From assembly GCA_003342895.1 (NCBI GenBank), contig PTFA01000043.1, forward strand, positions 782,110 to 846,109: DNA of 64,000 nt. The letters run 5' to 3'. Both the position numbers and the translations under genes were made by a program. The DNA comes from Casuarius casuarius. Lineage: Eukaryota; Chordata; Aves; Casuariiformes; Casuariidae. Shown here one piece after another: positions 48,236 through 59,943 of the stretch; the stretch's first letter is position 1, and each line of letters starts with the position of its first letter. The notes under the pieces are model-generated. The model was not told where the DNA came from. It did not search any database and worked only from the letters and a program-made list of their open reading frames with translations.

Positions 48236-50459
48236 TGATGCCTGAGCACTTCTCTACCTGAAGGATGGAGTGAGAGACCAGGGGAAATGCTCCTTGAGTG
48301 CAGCACGGACACACAGGACATTCATTTGAAATGCTTTGGCTCCAGAGCGGACGAAACTACGGAGACTCAGCTCGCAGGTGCTCAGTGCTGGGTGCAAGGA
48401 CAAGCTGAGAGGGAACTCAAACAGCCACAGTCTGAAGCAGCAGGATCCCAGAAGCACCACCGTCATGACCCAGGCATATTCCCTTGCAAAGCACCTGTCC
48501 AGGCAGCCTTCAGGAGCCGCTGGGAGGGCAGGATGGTACCTTGACGGGTCCAGAATTGACAGCCGTTGTCTGCTATTCTACGCAGTTCTCCAGGGTTGTT
48601 TCTGTTTGCTTGTTTATAGGTTCACTTGCTTCCTTTTTGTAGCAGAAAGCATTGCGACTCTTCAGCACTTCTATCAATTGGAGAGTAATAACTGGCTTTG
48701 GGAAGAGTGGGCTGGAGTCTAATTAAACACTTGCTATTTCGCCTACCCTCCAAAGGAACAAATACATAAAGTAGCTGGCAACATCATCACTGACTGCTGT
48801 TACATGCAATATGCCCTGCTTTTAATCCTGAATGTACCGAACACCAACATTTCCCATTTATGGGCTCAGACTTTTTTTTTCTTCCTTTCCCAAAGCTGTT
48901 TCTCACCTTCCCTGCAATAACTCTGCCCTTCCAGGTAGCTCTCCCAACTGAACAGGTCTTAATCAGCACTAGCAAAGCACACCTCTGCCTCCCACCCCAG
49001 AGGGCACAGTTCATCATTCAGAGCACTGCAGTTCTTCTGAGCCTAATAACATTTGAAAGCAATAAACAGATTAATTGCTTTCGAAATGAGTCGGATGAGA
49101 AGAATTTGGACCCATTTCGGCCAGGCCTGCTCCGGCGTTTTGCATTCCCTGCTGATGCACCTCGCCGCTGGCCTGCAGCGCTCCGGCCGTTCTGCCCTTG
49201 CACGGAGATGTTAAACCCTGCGGACTCCTCTCACGGCTCTTGGGAAATTATTCAACAGCCCTTTCCAATGCGACAGTTTTATTTTGGCAGATCTTACAAC
49301 ACTGGCCAATCCTACTAGTTGCATTTATTTAATCTGGAAACAAGCAAAGATGCGGACCAGGTCTTGCTGCATGTCCCACATGCAACATGCGTGAAGTGCA
49401 ATTCATACAGCCAGAGACTTCTCCCCTTCACACTCAGTGCAGCTCTTCGGTCTGCCTTCGTGGGTGTCAGGAGCCCTAACCTGCACCCAAGCTTCGAATT
49501 TAGCCGCAGTCCTCTTACACAAAGTCTAACTGACAGGCAGCCTCCAGCTGGGAACACTTTCAAGAGAATCATTAAGCACATGCATAAATCTTTTTGAGAG
49601 TGAAGCCTACATTTTGAACTCAAGTCACTGATGATACAAATCCAAATTTATAGCACTGCCAAGCTTCCATAAAAGGAAAAAAAAAACCTGCAATAAAATT
49701 AATGATAACATTTCTATTGGTGCTTTTCAGTAAATAAGCTTATATTCGCATATTCAGAAGTCAGAGACGCGTTATTCATAGTGCTATTAGTGCAGGACTG
49801 GGCTCCCTGGTGTACTTTTTTGCTCAGTTCTGCACTACAGTCTGTAAAATGCTTGTAAAGAGCACTCCTTTCATGGAATTGCACTAACAACAGTTGCACA
49901 AAATAGACTTATAAGCAGAGGCAGAGGGAGGAAAGTCAGCAGTCGGTTCCTTACCATTGCCTTGAGATTTCCACGCAGCTGCTCAGAGCTGGACTGCGCG
50001 GGTGCAGCGGCAGGGAGAAGGCGGCTGCACCCAGACTACAAGGTCAGACAAATAGAGCTACTCTAAAATAAAGCTACCTTCTAAAAGCATCTAATTATCC
50101 ACACTATTTTTCCTGCTATACTATTTCCTGACACCATAAAAGAAGGTGGAGTTCAAACAATTTCCGTCCATCTGGGAGTATACTTAATGATTTCTTATTA
50201 CAGATTCTGTTTATCCCACAAGTATTTATCCAGCACCAGAACAAGATTCTGTTTGCACAGATTGCTAACAGATTTGTGTGCCAGAGAACTCAATATCCTG
50301 TCTTTTTTTTCTTCTTTTTTATTTTCTTTGCTCCTTCTTGAGTCTCATCTCTATTTTCTTTAAGGGCACAAAGGCAAAGCACGACAGCCTGCCCATGCTA
50401 GCCCCTCCAATAAAGCCCCCAGACAAGCTCAGTGCCTTTTAGCTGCAGGGGGGCTGAAT
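48236..50459. other. Non-coding stretch, no gene seen
   Basis: It includes a pyrimidine-rich tract at 50300-50335 and short T/A runs near 48870 and 49675. Frames of 128 codons (48336-48722) and 152 codons (48860-49318) on the plus strand overlap minus-strand frames, and neither shows a family signature. Confidence 0.4.
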
Positions 50460-50680
50460 GTACTTTACTTACTAACCAGCCTGTTCTCATTAATGACGTT
50501 TCAGACTGCAGGTAAGCTCCTCGGCTTTAACTTGGGGAGCTCCGACGCAAACTCCGTGGCCACGAGTTTTATAGGATCTGAGCTCGGTGTCCCCCAGAGC
50601 ACGGGAGGAGGAGAGGGCCGGATTAATGCATGAATTATTCAGCACTCTCTGCCATTCCAGAAGAAGGAAAGACGCTGGGC
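50460..50680. promoter_or_regulatory. Candidate conserved non-coding segment
   Basis: TTCTCATTAATGACGTTTCA, a CRE-half-site-like TGACGT, a donor-like CTGCAG/GTAAGC at 50510, CGAGTTTTATAGGATCTGAG, and GGATTAATGCATGAATTATT occur in a compact non-repetitive run. The donor-like word has no matching exon upstream. GATTAATGCATGAATTATTC is near-palindromic, as seen in paired-homeodomain sites. Confidence 0.25.
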
Positions 50681-51009
50681 GGTTGAGACCAACAAAGAAT
50701 ATAAATATTCCCCTATTTATGCACAGACTATTTGTTCATTCCTCCAAGAGTAAAGCACGTGAGAAAGCGCAAAGCATTGTATACCTGACATAAATCACTT
50801 CTATTTCTTAAAGCTCTTATATTCCCTTCCTTGCAAATACTAAGGCAAATACACTAATAGACGTTAAATCTATTATCATAAACTTTGTTAGCAAGAGGTC
50901 CTGACCTCATGGGATAGGATACGGACCCTATTAAATATAGCTGAAAATACATCCAAGGTTGGCAGAAATTCATTTTTCACATCTTACCAGCCGGCACCAG
51001 AACTAAATT

Positions 51010-51400
51010 TATGCCTCGGCTAGTTCGAGCGCTGGCCAGCGAGCGAGGCCGGGCTGTGCGGCGAAGGCAAAACCCCGGTGCTGCTGCAGCCGGTGGCTGA
51101 GCGCCCGCTGGCTCCTGGGGAGCTCGGCAGCTCCTCGGCTTGAGCGGGACCCGACGAGCTGCCGGCGGGGGGCTGCACACGCGGCCGCAACACCCCACGA
51201 GCAAGGAGAGGCTTTGGCAGAGGATGAGAAACAGCCTCCCGGCCATGGCACTCGGCTGTCGCTGAGGAAAGGCGTGCTTGCGCTCTGCCCGCTGCAAACG
51301 TGGGAAAGTCCCTTGGTGCTTTCGGGTTTTGCGCTTGGAAAATGGTTATAAAGGAGAGTTGCCCCGTGCCCGGGAGCGCGGTGACGGTGAGTCTCTAAAA
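51010..51400 (+). promoter_or_regulatory. CpG-rich pocket with TATA box, possible orphan promoter
   Basis: A CpG-dense stretch covers about 51010-51270 (AGCGCTGGCCAGCGAGCGAG, GCACACGCGGCCGCAACACC). A consensus TATAAA follows at 51347-51352, and a donor-like GACG/GTGAGT at 51387. A start 30 bases below the TATA box would leave only about 10 bases before that donor, so the TATA and donor cannot both serve one ordinary first exon. The 173- and 106-codon minus frames through the CpG core are not recognisable proteins. Confidence 0.3.
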
Positions 51401-52379
51401 CGTGACAACCACCAGATAATAAACAAAAGCAGAGCCAGGACTGCACAGTGGACTTCCCCTCTCCTAGAAGCAGCCACATAACCTCATTTCCATTGAAGAG
51501 AGCAACCTCCAGCAAGGGTTCAGCTCCCACCCTATCGTCCGATGGGATAAATCATCCTCTGCAAGTCCTTAGCTGAACAGGGACATCAGCCTTTCAACAG
51601 CTAAAGTTATTTAAGGTGCAGCTTATCTCGCCTAAACTGGATCAGAAGAGTGACATCCTTGCTGGTTGGAAGCCAACAAAACACATACACGTGTAGTTAA
51701 AGCCACTAAACCGGCCCGTTCCGCCGCTGGCTCCGGGCTGCAGCGCCGAGTGTCTCGGAGCAGCAGGTCCCAAACAAGGCATGGAAACAGCAGGATGAGG
51801 CCACGTCAGAAAACTAAGCTCCTGCGATGCATGCACGCAGCCCAAGCTGAAGAGGAAGCCCTAACTTCTCCTTCCTCCTTTTGGAGGGCCTTGCTTTGCA
51901 ACCTCAGTACTCTGTAAATTATAAAAGGTGTCTTTACTTTTGTTTCTGTAACAGAATTAGACTTAAAAATCTCACTTTTAGTGTGCCAAAGTTTTTAATG
52001 GCATGATCTACATTATTAATAGCAATAGCATGCATAACATCCTAAAGCAAACCTTCTAAATAGCAATGTTTATCTATTAAAAAAAAAAACAATTAGGCAG
52101 GTTCCAGGTTGTGAAACTGCTGAACTACTATTTCCAGTTAAATGCAAGGACATTCATTACAAATATCATTATCTCAAGGAAGCTTGGAGCTAATACTGTT
52201 GGACTTATAAACCTGTTCTGTGGATATTACAGAAGTCACCTCTCAGCCCTGCACGTCCTGGGCAGCAGGGAGTCCTTGGCACACATCCAGCCTCTCCCCC
52301 AAAAAACGGAAACCCAGGTGCCTCTGCAGAGTCAGAAGCAAAATTCACTAAACTTCCCCTGTTTGTGATTTTATCTCCC
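51401..52379. other. Non-coding stretch, no gene seen
   Basis: Nothing identifiable. A short A run lies at 52079-52090. The frame at 52111-52368 (85 codons) shows no known motif. Confidence 0.4.
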
Positions 52380-52830
52380 AGCTAATTACGGCTGAAATAA
52401 TATAATAAGATTTGCGCTCTCTGTTCGAGTCTGCTATATTTAATAGATTTTTCAATATTGGTTTATCCAGCTCTGTCAGAATGACAGCCCCACTTAATGT
52501 TAATCAGGGGTTGCGTGTGAGCAGCAGCGCTGAGCTCTGCACAGCTCAATGGAGTTATTAGAGTTGCGAGACACCGTCAATATGTTTTGATCTCGGTGTC
52601 AAATGAATCCGGTTACTTGATAATTTCTTCCCTTTATGCTTCAGGGCTGTTTAATTGTTTTGGCGTCTGTGTGTACGCTGCTCCGGCTAATTGCAATATT
52701 GGATGTTTAGGCAAATCAGAGGACACTGTGTGACATCCGTTGCCACGGCGGATCAGATATTTTCTATTTATCTGCCTACTAGCAACATGCAGCCGGTATA
52801 TACCTGCAAAGTCCAGCTTCAGCTTCCGGG
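52380..52830. promoter_or_regulatory. Strong candidate conserved non-coding element
   Basis: About 450 bases with no repeat content and a high density of developmental transcription-factor-like words: AGCTAATTACGGCTG, TTCAATATTGGTTTATCC, ACTTAATGTTAATCAGG (HNF1-like half), GTTACTTGATAATTTC, GGCTGTTTAATTGTTTTGG, GGCTAATTGCAATATTGG and GATCAGATATTTTC ... TTTATCTGCC, an inverted pair of GATA-like words. Composition is balanced and low in simple sequence, typical of deeply conserved enhancers near developmental regulators. Conservation was not measured. Confidence 0.4.
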
Positions 52831-53249
52831 GAGCTGTTGCAACCTAATTCTGATGGTTCCCCAATGTCACTGCTCTCAGCTGCCAATGAATATGATGAAA
52901 CAACATGTAGGGTTTTGGCATTGTAAAATGAGAATTATCTGAACTTGAATTGCGGTTTAGTCAGCCCATGAACTCCTCCATCCACAGAAGAAGTAAAAAA
53001 AAAGCAGGATTTTAGTTCTTGTACAGAGCTCTCCAATCCCATTTTTCAATGTTCGAAATGTGTAATCAAATACAAGGGGCTGGAGAGAATCGTCCCCTTT
53101 CCCATCGCCGCACGATTGCCCAAGGCTTGCATTATAGAGATTACTGCAAAGCTATGGGACCCTCCGAAGCACTAGTCTTAGAAGTATATTGACCTTAGAA
53201 ATAAGGGAGGACTGGCATAAAAAATCCTCTGACCCACCCTTGGATGTCA
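52831..53249. other. Non-coding stretch, no gene seen
   Basis: Continuation of non-repetitive sequence with a short A run near 53000; no gene or repeat was recognised. Confidence 0.4.
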
Positions 53250-53640
53250 TTGGTAACTGCTAATTTAGGGTTCTATTCTAATTCCACCAAATCCATTACA
53301 ATTCTCCATAGATTTTTACTAGAGCATAATTATTTCCCAAATGAACCCATATCGCATGCAGCATACGTTCTCACAGCGGCGTGATGGGTAACTAGGGTCC
53401 TTCTCCCTCCAAGTTAAAACTCTCCAGCAAGCTGATTTTGTTTTAAATGAGATTGATTTCTTCTATTGACATGGTGCTCATTACGGTCACCGTGAGAAAG
53501 TTAAATCAGCCTGGACTTGGATCCCAATGTTATCAAAATTCGAGATGTGGAAACAGGTTTAGAGTTGTTAGCACTACCGATCCAGTCATCCAGCCCTCGG
53601 TGACCAATGTCTGGATGCAGATACAATCTGCATTTTGAAC
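53250..53640. promoter_or_regulatory. Candidate conserved non-coding segment
   Basis: It contains GGTAACTGCTAATTTAGGG, AGCATAATTATTTCCC, CCATATCGCATGCAGCATAC and an odd-centred palindrome ACGGTCACCGT at 53483-53493, with TAAATGAGATTGATTTC to its left. A nuclear-receptor-like GGTCA lies within the palindrome. The call is inferred from motif content only. Confidence 0.2.
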
Positions 53641-55499
53641 CCGATGCTCCAGTTTGAGCCCATCACAAAATGCATTACGATTTCCGTTAAAAGAACTGGA
53701 AACTGAAGACAAAAAAAGCTGAAAGGCAGTCCTGTCTGAGACATGTCACTGTCATTATCTTTGAGAAGTGTCAGACAAGCCACCACATGGCCTATCTATC
53801 ATGAGACTCTCTCTGGATTGACTGACAGATTGTATGAGGCACTTCTGGCTACTTCGGGCTTGAAATACAACCAGTGACTTCTTAAAATTTCCCTGCCACC
53901 GTCTGCTTTGTTTTGTCTGGCTAATCGTTTTTCTCTCTCGCATCCGACTACCAGCAGAAATCATAAATTGTGATGCAAAATCTAAACGTGCTTGAAAGGC
54001 CAAAGCAGACAGGTTGGGTTCAGTTATCAGGCCTTATTAACAATACAGAGCAGAAAAAGAGGAAGAAATGCATCCACTTTTAAAATGCATCATTTTATTT
54101 AGCGTTCTAACTCTGGGAAGTAAGATGTATACTGGGGTAAAAGAGTCAGGAAATTTCTCAGATAGATTTGGGGGTTGCATGTTTTTTTCTCTATTCCCAA
54201 TAATCAGCATATCCCCTGCTCGGACATCTGGTTGTCAAATATTCATTGAACACACTAGATTAATTTTCCCACACACTGCAACCCAAACAGCCCTTTCTCT
54301 GTGCTACCTCCAGCCATCGTAAGAAAAGACCTGCTCCAGCAAAGATCTGCAAGCCCAGCAAAGGCTAGAGCAAAAGGATCAGAAAGTCAGGCAGGAGCTA
54401 TGGCTTGTTCCTGCCAACGTCCAGGCTTTTGGACAACCCGGTACCAGCGTGAATTTAGTGTCAGCGATTGAACGAGACTGTTTCGAGGAATAAGCTCACC
54501 GACGTGAACGAACGGGATCAGACCTTAGCTGAGGAAAATTAAATCACATTTTAATTGTGTGGCCTGCATCAGGATTTTCCAAAACTAACCATTAGGGGTG
54601 GAAGGGAAAAGCTCCACTTGAATTGCCTTAAAAAAGCCTCAGTTCTTGGAAGATTTTGAGCACCAGCTCTATGAGAGTCAAGCTCTACCAATAGCGCTCA
54701 GACCGGACAGCCCAGAATAACTAGATATGATTGAAAGTATCAGCCTCGAGACCTTACTCTGACAGCTTTACTCACGTGCATTACCCTAGCAAAGCCAAAT
54801 CCTAAACTGCTATCAGCAACTCTCACAAGGTTTTGCTGTTTTACTAAATTGCCCTTCGTACGCTTCCTCTACATTATTAAGTAATATTTCGAAGCCACAT
54901 TTGGGGATCAGTTTGGCACCACGCACTGCAACAATACCACATCAGCCGGCTCCCCCAGCGGCCGCGGCTCATAACTTCGAAAAAGCACGAGACACGGCGA
55001 CTTATCAGCTATTTGCAGAGGGATGATAACGGGGTTCGCGCCCTGCAAGACGCAGAGCTACGTAACGTTGCACGCGTGAGCGGGGTTGTGGCCCATTTTG
55101 CAAGGCCTGTTGCAAAGCCTGTGTACGTGAGAGCTGCTTCAAAGCGGGTGTATCTCAGCCCTGCCTTGCCTCCCGTGACGACAAGCAGGTTCACCCATAC
55201 GTGCCTCAAACAAATATATATTTTTCTCTCCCGGTCAAACATTTTTTTTTTCTCCTGAACAAAACAGAGGGGGGCAGCTCCTCTGATGGGAGCTGACGGC
55301 TTAAGTGGAAGTCCCTCCGTGGCGAGCTACGTGTCTGGCAGGGGAAGAGCCTCCTCGGGAATACAGCTGTTAAGCGCGCGCCGTTCTGCAGAGCAACCTT
55401 GCATATCGAACCTTGCAAAAATCTCCCCCAGATCCGGGTGTAGCCCTGTTCATAGCCAGCTTGTGCCAAAGCACAGTTGCCTTCAAAAGCCAGGTGACA
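53641..55499. other. Non-coding stretch, no gene seen
   Basis: Nothing identifiable apart from scattered CpG near 54950-55100. Frames of 82-84 codons at 53755-54003 and 54068-54322 show no known family. Confidence 0.4.
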
Positions 55500-55790
55500 A
55501 AGAGAGCCCCTCGGACAGCCCACCCATCTCCCCAGCCCCGCTTCCGCCCCTGCGATCCCACCGCTCCGCCGGAGCTCCCCTGGCTGGAAACCCTCACGCA
55601 AACCACGGCATCGCTGCGACAGGCTCGCCGGCTATCCGGAGGCGCAGCTGGGCTCCCCGCGCTCCCGCCGCAGCCCGGGCCCCCCATTACCTCCGTGCAC
55701 ACATCAACCCTCTCGCGCTTGGTGCCGGCAGGACAGAGGGACCCGGTGGCAGGTAACGCGCCCAAGGGCGTTTGCAGCCATTGAGCCTCG
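55500..55790. promoter_or_regulatory. CpG island-like segment
   Basis: Nearly 300 bases of CpG-dense, GC-rich sequence, among the longest such pockets here (for example CACCGCTCCGCCGGAGCTCC and CTCCCCGCGCTCCCGCCGCA). A donor-like GGTGGCAG/GTAACG lies at 55752 on the plus strand and a GAG/GTAATG on the minus strand near 55688. Frames of 123-156 codons on both strands reflect low stop frequency in GC-rich DNA. It may be an orphan promoter; no exon was identified. Confidence 0.4.
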
Positions 55791-57683
55791 GGGTAGAAAG
55801 AGGGGACTGCTCTGAAGTCCACTGCGGTCAATAGGACGTTTTCGCTTAGCGTTAATGGGTTCGGGGTCAGCCTTCAGACCAACAGATCAATAATCATATC
55901 GATAATTACCGGGGCCAACCAAGCACAGGGCTGTGCTATTAAAGGGATCAAAAAAGCCCTCTCCCGAAGAGCACAGGAGCCCTTCGGCTTCCCGTGAGTC
56001 CTCAAACATGTGGCAGAAGTGGAAGGCACCCACAACAGCCTGTGGGCTTTTGCTATTTCTTATATATTACTATATTATTTTAATATTATTTTTATATTTA
56101 AAATAATATTACCTATTCTTTTCCTGTGTTTCAGAGGATGAGATGGATTAAAGCTTCCTTCCTTTTCCCCCAAACTCAAGATACATTGGTTGCAGCTCCA
56201 GGAGCAACCCCAAGAAGAAAAATGCTGGTGTGTTTCCTGAATGGAAAGGCAAGGAGAACACCACTCCTAATATTCCCACTTCTGCTTATGTTCCTCAGTG
56301 CCCTTTGCAGCATTTCTCAGAAGATTTAAAATGAAAACCTCGTTGCACTTCCCTTCTCCTCTGCCGCTTTTGCATTTGGTGGACAGGGTTTATCTGTTTG
56401 TATTTCAAATGGAATTTGAAACGAACACGGCTGTATTTAATTCCTCGTTATCGCACTAGCAACACCAAGGGACATCAGTGCAGTGGTCAGGGGAGCTTTG
56501 CTCCTGCGGCAGAGAACCGGAGAGCACACGCTCGAGTTGCTCGTGAAGCACACAGAGCACCTGAGCATCCCGCTAACAGCAACGAATGGCTTTGGAGATG
56601 CAATGCTCTGAGGAGGCTGGGGGGAAGGATGAGGCATTTAGTTATAATTTTCACAATTAGCTTTTTAATCTTTTCAGGTCAAAGATTTAGCTTAAACTTG
56701 CCATCATTTCCTTAGTTTCCTAACCCAGGGAGATCCCACTCATTCTTATATCCAATGTCCTGCTCTCCTCCCAATCCACAGTAGCTAAACTATCCACCTC
56801 CTTCCTGTGGGACAGTGCCAGACACAGTCTCTCCTTCAAAAAAAAGCATGAAGACACTGCTTTTTCTAAAGATTTCACCCTTGTCACTTCGGAAAAATAC
56901 CTTCGGACTCCAACAACAGGACTAGCTTGGCTCACAGTCAGTATTTGCAGCTTAACAGTCTTTTTCATATTTTACCATATCCCTCATTATATCAGAACTG
57001 TCCTCAGATGGAGTAGAGCAGGCAACCAAGAGGGACCCAGGATGTTCCCTATATCCCATGCCCTGATCCAGCCCTCATCTAAGTCAAATGACAGAGGTTA
57101 ACCCCAAGGATCTGATCTTCTTGCATTGGTGGGGCTGGCTCAGATGGGAAACACGGATCTTGCCCCAGGTAACAGGACCTTGCTCACCCTCTGATATAAG
57201 TTTGAGGTAAGAAAATGTATCCGCGAATTGTCAGATGTGTCCTTCTCTCCCGCTTTTTCCTCAAAATGAGACTTACCAGCTAAACTCACCCAGCACCGTG
57301 CCCTTCCCAGGACGGATTTTCCAGGGTTCTTGCAATAAAAGCTTTTCCCCCCATGGGTTTGGGGCAGGAGGGGCACTGAGTTTGCTTCCTCCCGAGCTTG
57401 CCGAGTTCCCAGCCCTTAAAAGGCCACCGAGCAGACAGTAATGCACACTGTGGGAGCCTGGCTACGCACACGCAGTCCTGCTGAACACCTCTCCAGCAGA
57501 GAAAGCTCATCCTGAGCAACGGAGCACCACAGAAGTTGAACATCAGCCTGGAGACCCGCCAGGGATCTTCAACAAGCAGAGCACATTGCTGCAGAGCAAG
57601 ATTTTTAAAAACACCGAGGTTGAGTGCTTTTCTACTGACAGGTACAATGGAGCTCAAGCCTAAAGTCAAAAGATTACAGACTT
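55791..57683. other. Non-coding stretch, no gene seen
   Basis: It contains the AT hairpin at 56081-56111 and an acceptor-like TTTTCCTGTGTTTCAG ending near 56134, without a partner donor. A 140-codon minus frame (57286-57708) is not recognisable. Confidence 0.4.
56081..56111. repeat. Perfect AT-only inverted repeat
   Basis: TAATATTATTTT at 56081-56092 is the exact reverse complement of AAAATAATATTA at 56100-56111, separated by a 7-base loop. It could extrude as a cruciform, or could be a chance product of the AT-rich tract surrounding it. Confidence 0.85.
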
Positions 57684-57805
57684 CTGGATTTGGCAAAGCA
57701 CTTAACACACAGCCTCAGGTTTAAGCAAATGAGTTCTTCTTACTTTAAATGATTGGGCTCAGCTGCTAACAAGCTGGTGTTCAAGTGCACAGCTGGATCA
57801 GGGTG
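57684..57805. repeat. Possible ancient palindromic amniote repeat
   Basis: TTTGGCAAAGCACTTAACAC at the left and GTGTTCAAGTGCACAGCTGG followed by ATCAGGG at the right form a decayed inverted pair around a CAGGTTTAAGCAAATGAG to CTTTAAATGATTGGGC centre. The same phrase order occurs in an old palindromic repeat common in birds and turtles (recollection, not verified). It shares words with the segment at 34715. Confidence 0.35.
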
Positions 57806-59329
57806 AGAAGCCGAGGTCTCCGTTGTTTCGGCTTTTAGCAGAACTTTGATGTTCTTTGCAAAACGACTCCATTTGTTGCCGGCACATCTGGAATGGCGGA
57901 GACGTTTTTTGACACCACACTACCGTTAAGCCCTCCTTGCTGCCAGTCTCTTATTGCTGCTGGCTGATGTGGCCTTACAGGGTGCTGAAAAGTCCCAAGG
58001 CTTAAACAGGGGGACTCACAGGAGAGAGAAAGAAATAAGGATTCATCCGAATGTAGAAATTTTGGGTGCAGGGCGGGTTTGTTGATCTAGGGTTTCAGAG
58101 GGCCTTGGACAAGGTGACTGAATCAGCACCAGCGCTGCAGGCAGCACCTGGCCACATCCCACCTCCGTCTGCCCCATCCTAAGAGTCCAGGCTGTCTCGG
58201 AAAGGAAACCCAGCCATGCAGACTGGGACCGGGGCACAACACCAGCGCAGGAGACAGCCCGTAGTCACCCGCCAGCACCGTACGCTTCGATGAAAGATCC
58301 ACTTCTTCCATTTCTACTTATCAGCCCCTTGGTTAGGTTAGGCAGAAAGAGAGAAACTATCTGCGCAAGGTTGAACATAGCAAACCAAATCTGACTTGTG
58401 TGCTGCGGCTTTGAGATAAAAACCAGGCCCAAGAATCACCTCAGCAACAAAAAAAGGTTGCCTGGATATTTTAATTTACAGTGTTTGACGGTTTATAATG
58501 TGGTCTTGTAAGAGAGCGATGCTCTGTCGCATTCGCATGGTGGAGGAGTTCCTTATAGTTTATGTGCACTAGCAGACACATACACAAATCTTCCTTCACT
58601 TACACACTTAATAAAACATACCAGAAATCAAAAAGCAAAATATATATGTTGTCCCTTCCCTGCAGAGTCTCTTTTAAAATCTAAGACAACTTCTGCTCTT
58701 TTAACACAACAAAAAACTACAGATAAGAGATACATAGTTAGAGGAAGNGCTGGAAAAAAAAACAGCCTAAAAACCCACATCCATAAAGAAGAGAACTATT
58801 AAGTATCTGCGTGCTTAGATGCTGAGTTGGTAACAAAATCTTTATGTCGACCATGGTGCCCCATCCCCACCTTCCCCCAAGCAAATTAAATGCAATACAA
58901 ACTAGGCAGCGGTCACTCGAAGACCAGCGACATCCTTCCCCCTCCGCTTAACTGGAAGGTATAATATCCCCAGAGGACGCCAGCCCGTCTTGAAGCCCCG
59001 CGGTTTTCAGAGTCACCACCCTTTCGTGGACTCAGCGATGCCCACGAGAAGTCAAACGGCTCTTGAGGACCAGCATCCCTTGGCTGCAACTCCGGAGAAT
59101 CATAACGTCTGCGAAACTTTTTGCAGATCACAATCCGTGAATGGAGAAACACAGTCAGAAAGACAATTTGCTGTACGGTTTGGAAATAAACCCCAGACCA
59201 GCCGAGTCCTTTCCCCAGCAACCTTTTTCTCTCCCTCTCTTTCTGCAGCTTGACTAAAGAGTCTTCACACCTTGAAGGATTGTGATGGAAGTGAGAAAAA
59301 TAGGCTCTTTAGCCAAAGCAAGCTGTCAG
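57806..59329. other. Non-coding stretch, no gene seen
   Basis: It contains an unresolved base at 58748 beside a short A run. Bases 58060-58240 are GC-richer with short overlapping frames. No gene or repeat family was recognised. Confidence 0.4.
58748..58748. other. Unresolved base (N)
   Basis: A single N (GAGGAAGNGCTGG) just before an A-rich run; an ambiguous consensus base. Confidence 0.95.
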
Positions 59330-59560
59330 ACAACAGCGCGGGATCTCTACGCCAGGCCCTGGGAGGGAGGGCTCGCGGGCTCCCGGCTTCGAGGCAGCTT
59401 CGTGCCCTCTGGTGCAAAATCATTTTCGGAGCTCTGGAGGGTCCCTGCAGACCCCGCCGGGCCAGGCCGGTCCCCGGCGGTCCACCCCGGGGCCTCGCAA
59501 CCCGCTTCCTCCGCAGCAGGATGGAGCATCCCGGCACGCGGGCTGCCAACCAGCTGAAAA
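59330..59560. promoter_or_regulatory. CpG-rich pocket with CTCF-like site
   Basis: CpG-dense sequence (GCTCGCGGGCTCCCGGCTTC, GGCCGGTCCCCGGCGGTCC). At 59401-59415 CGTGCCCTCTGGTGC fits the CTCF core in reverse orientation (family core, plus sense: CCACCAGAGGGCGC-like). The 209-codon plus frame at 59272-59901 spans this pocket, is unlike any family I know, and overlaps minus-strand frames of 78-94 codons. Confidence 0.35.
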
Positions 59561-59739
59561 ATCACACCGGCTTTGGGGTGCACAAGCCCTCTTTCAGGTC
59601 AGAAGTAGAAGCAACAGGTGTCAAAGCTAAATGCAAACAGAGCACAGCTGCTCTGCTCAAACAGGTACCCGACCACCTCTCAAGGCTGGTGCTCATGGAG
59701 AAGAGAGGAGGGCAGGGCGATAACGCTGCTGCTGTCGCC

Positions 59740-59905
59740 CCGAGGAAGGTGGCAGGCAGTTCTAGAGCCTGCAGACCACGGCGCAGACCACAACGTGCCA
59801 CCACGCCAGCGTGCCTGCAGAGTCCGCGGATCAGCTGCTCCCACAAAAGCGACCGCCGCTATCCTTCGACAGTTAAACTACCCCCCGCCGCACTGCGATA
59901 ACCTC
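59740..59905. promoter_or_regulatory. CpG-rich pocket
   Basis: CpG clusters including GACCACGGCGCAGACC and AAGCGACCGCCGCTATCC. The right end reaches ACCCCCCGCCGCACTGCGAT in antisense-neutral composition. No core promoter motif was found. Confidence 0.3.
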
Positions 59906-59943
59906 TGGTGGAAGCAGGCAGCGTCTGGGGAGCAGGATGGATG

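Noticed and set aside
59272..59901. 209-codon plus-strand frame
   Set aside because: It lies across two CpG-rich pockets where stop codons are rare; other frames on both strands are also long, and no protein family was recognised.
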